Under the pieces are notes generated by a model, which did not search any database, had not been told where the DNA came from, and saw only the letters and a list, made by a program, of their open reading frames with translations. A DNA stretch of 14,190 nucleotides from Pseudomonadota bacterium (lineage in GTDB: Bacteria; Desulfobacterota; Desulfovibrionia; Desulfovibrionales; Desulfovibrionaceae), in the NCBI GenBank assembly GCA_023411815.1, contig JAEYOJ010000077.1, forward strand, positions 1-14,190, read 5' to 3'. The first letter of the stretch is position 1. The number at the start of each line of letters is the position of its first letter. Made by a program: the position numbers and the translations under genes. This document shows, one piece after another, positions 13,793 through 14,190 of the stretch.

Positions 13793-14097
13793 TTGGAACC
13801 CTCCATGGCGTGCTCCAGCACATCGAGCACGTCGCCGATGCGGCAGCCTCGCTCCAGCGGGTGCCGCAAGTGCTTGTCGCGATGGACAGTGTATTCCACC
13901 CGCCGCCCGTCGCGGGTCCCTGTCAGGTAGCCGGTGGAACGCAGGTCCGCGATGATGCGCTGGACCGCCCTCTCCGTGATGCCCACCTCCTGCGCGATGT
14001 CGCGCATGCGCATGCCGGGGTCGCGCGAGAGACAGAGCAGCACGTGGGTGTGGTTGGTCAGGAAGGTCCAGGTGGACTCCGGAAGGGTCGCGCTCAT
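13789..14097 (-). CDS. Small winged-helix transcriptional regulator
   Basis: The 102-residue protein is a single winged helix-turn-helix domain of the ArsR/MarR-like kind. MRMRDIAQEVGITERAVQRI (29-48) forms the helix-turn-helix, with IADLRSTGYLTGTRDGRRVEYTV (49-71) giving the end of the recognition helix and the wing. It has no metal-binding Cys motif of the classic ArsR type (only C22 and C85). A GGGAGA (14104-14109) lies six bases before the ATG. Its stop overlaps the transporter's GTG start, so the regulator is the first gene of a two-gene operon and probably controls the transporter, perhaps autoregulating itself. Ligand and operator are unknown. Confidence 0.8.
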   Translation of the reverse strand: MSATLPESTWTFLTNHTHVLLCLSRDPGMRMRDIAQEVGITERAVQRIIADLRSTGYLTGTRDGRRVEYTVHRDKHLRHPLERGCRIGDVLDVLEHAMEGSK

Positions 14098-14130
14098 GAA
14101 TCGTCTCCCGTTGGGGATCAGCCAAGGTTA

Positions 14131-14190
14131 TGGTGGGGTGGGGGGGGGGGGGGCCCCAATTAACCCCCAATTATTAACAAAATTTATTTT
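14131..14190. other. Anomalous end sequence: 14-G run followed by AT-rich tail
   Basis: Bases 14140-14153 are an uninterrupted run of G. From 14158 on the sequence is almost entirely A/T apart from a short C run. Nothing else in this GC-rich window looks like it. It should contain the promoter of the regulator-transporter operon, but only a CATAAC-like -10 candidate on the minus strand is visible, with no -35. A contig-end or low-quality sequence is a likely explanation. Confidence 0.5.

Noticed and set aside
12311..13930. A 539-codon plus-strand frame across the terminator and the OFA transporter
   Set aside because: It reads through a strong intrinsic terminator and two hairpins, is extremely Gln/Glu/His/Arg-rich, and is antisense to a recognisable membrane transporter.
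13793..14170. N-terminal extension of the OFA transporter to an ATG at 14170
   Set aside because: The extension is an Arg/His/Pro-rich out-of-frame reading of the regulator gene; the GTG at 13792 has an ideal ribosome binding site and gives a standard N-terminal membrane helix.

Overview
The window is GC-rich, gene-dense chromosomal DNA. It most resembles a Desulfovibrio-type bacterium (Desulfobacterota, order Desulfovibrionales). That placement is an inference from the flavin-dependent thymidylate synthase, the yebC-ruvC-ruvA-ruvB order, the E. coli-like umuDC pair, an OFA-type transporter, a cytoplasmic molybdopterin oxidoreductase and the GC-rich intergenic hairpins. No sequence comparison was run.

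Region 1 (1-4527, all minus strand) is a housekeeping block. In transcription order it reads rlmE (23S rRNA 2'-O-methyltransferase), yebC, ruvC, ruvA, ruvB, then a 204-base gap, thyX, and the first 37 codons of a probable UPF0280 gene cut by the window edge. RuvC, RuvA and RuvB form the Holliday-junction resolvasome, and their genes are separated by 0-7 bases. thyX sits behind a strong hairpin whose 3' flank supplies its ribosome binding site.

Region 2 (4528-6296, plus strand) holds a monocistronic CgeB-type glycosyltransferase and a tRNA-Ala(CGC) gene with its own promoter and a clear intrinsic terminator. The tRNA promoter overlaps the hairpin that follows the glycosyltransferase stop codon.

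Region 3 (6317-8376) contains umuD and umuC on the minus strand, encoding the self-cleaving accessory protein and the catalytic subunit of DNA polymerase V for damage-induced translesion synthesis. A promoter with a central dyad lies just upstream. The 361-base gap before the next gene contains a 26-codon frame with an excellent ribosome binding site and may be a gene relic.

Region 4 (8377-12450, plus strand) has an MFS transporter, a small predicted exported Gln/Arg-rich protein, and an orphan molybdopterin/4Fe-4S oxidoreductase without a Tat signal, closed by a strong terminator.

Region 5 (12451-14190) has a two-hairpin intergenic element and then, on the minus strand, a winged-helix regulator translationally coupled by a GTGA overlap to an OFA-family MFS transporter. 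The last ~50 bases (a run of 14 G, then AT-only sequence) look unlike the rest and may be a contig-end artefact.

I see no CRISPR array, insertion sequence, prophage or obvious new defence system. The most interesting leads are the thyX leader, the umuDC upstream region and the orphan molybdoenzyme.
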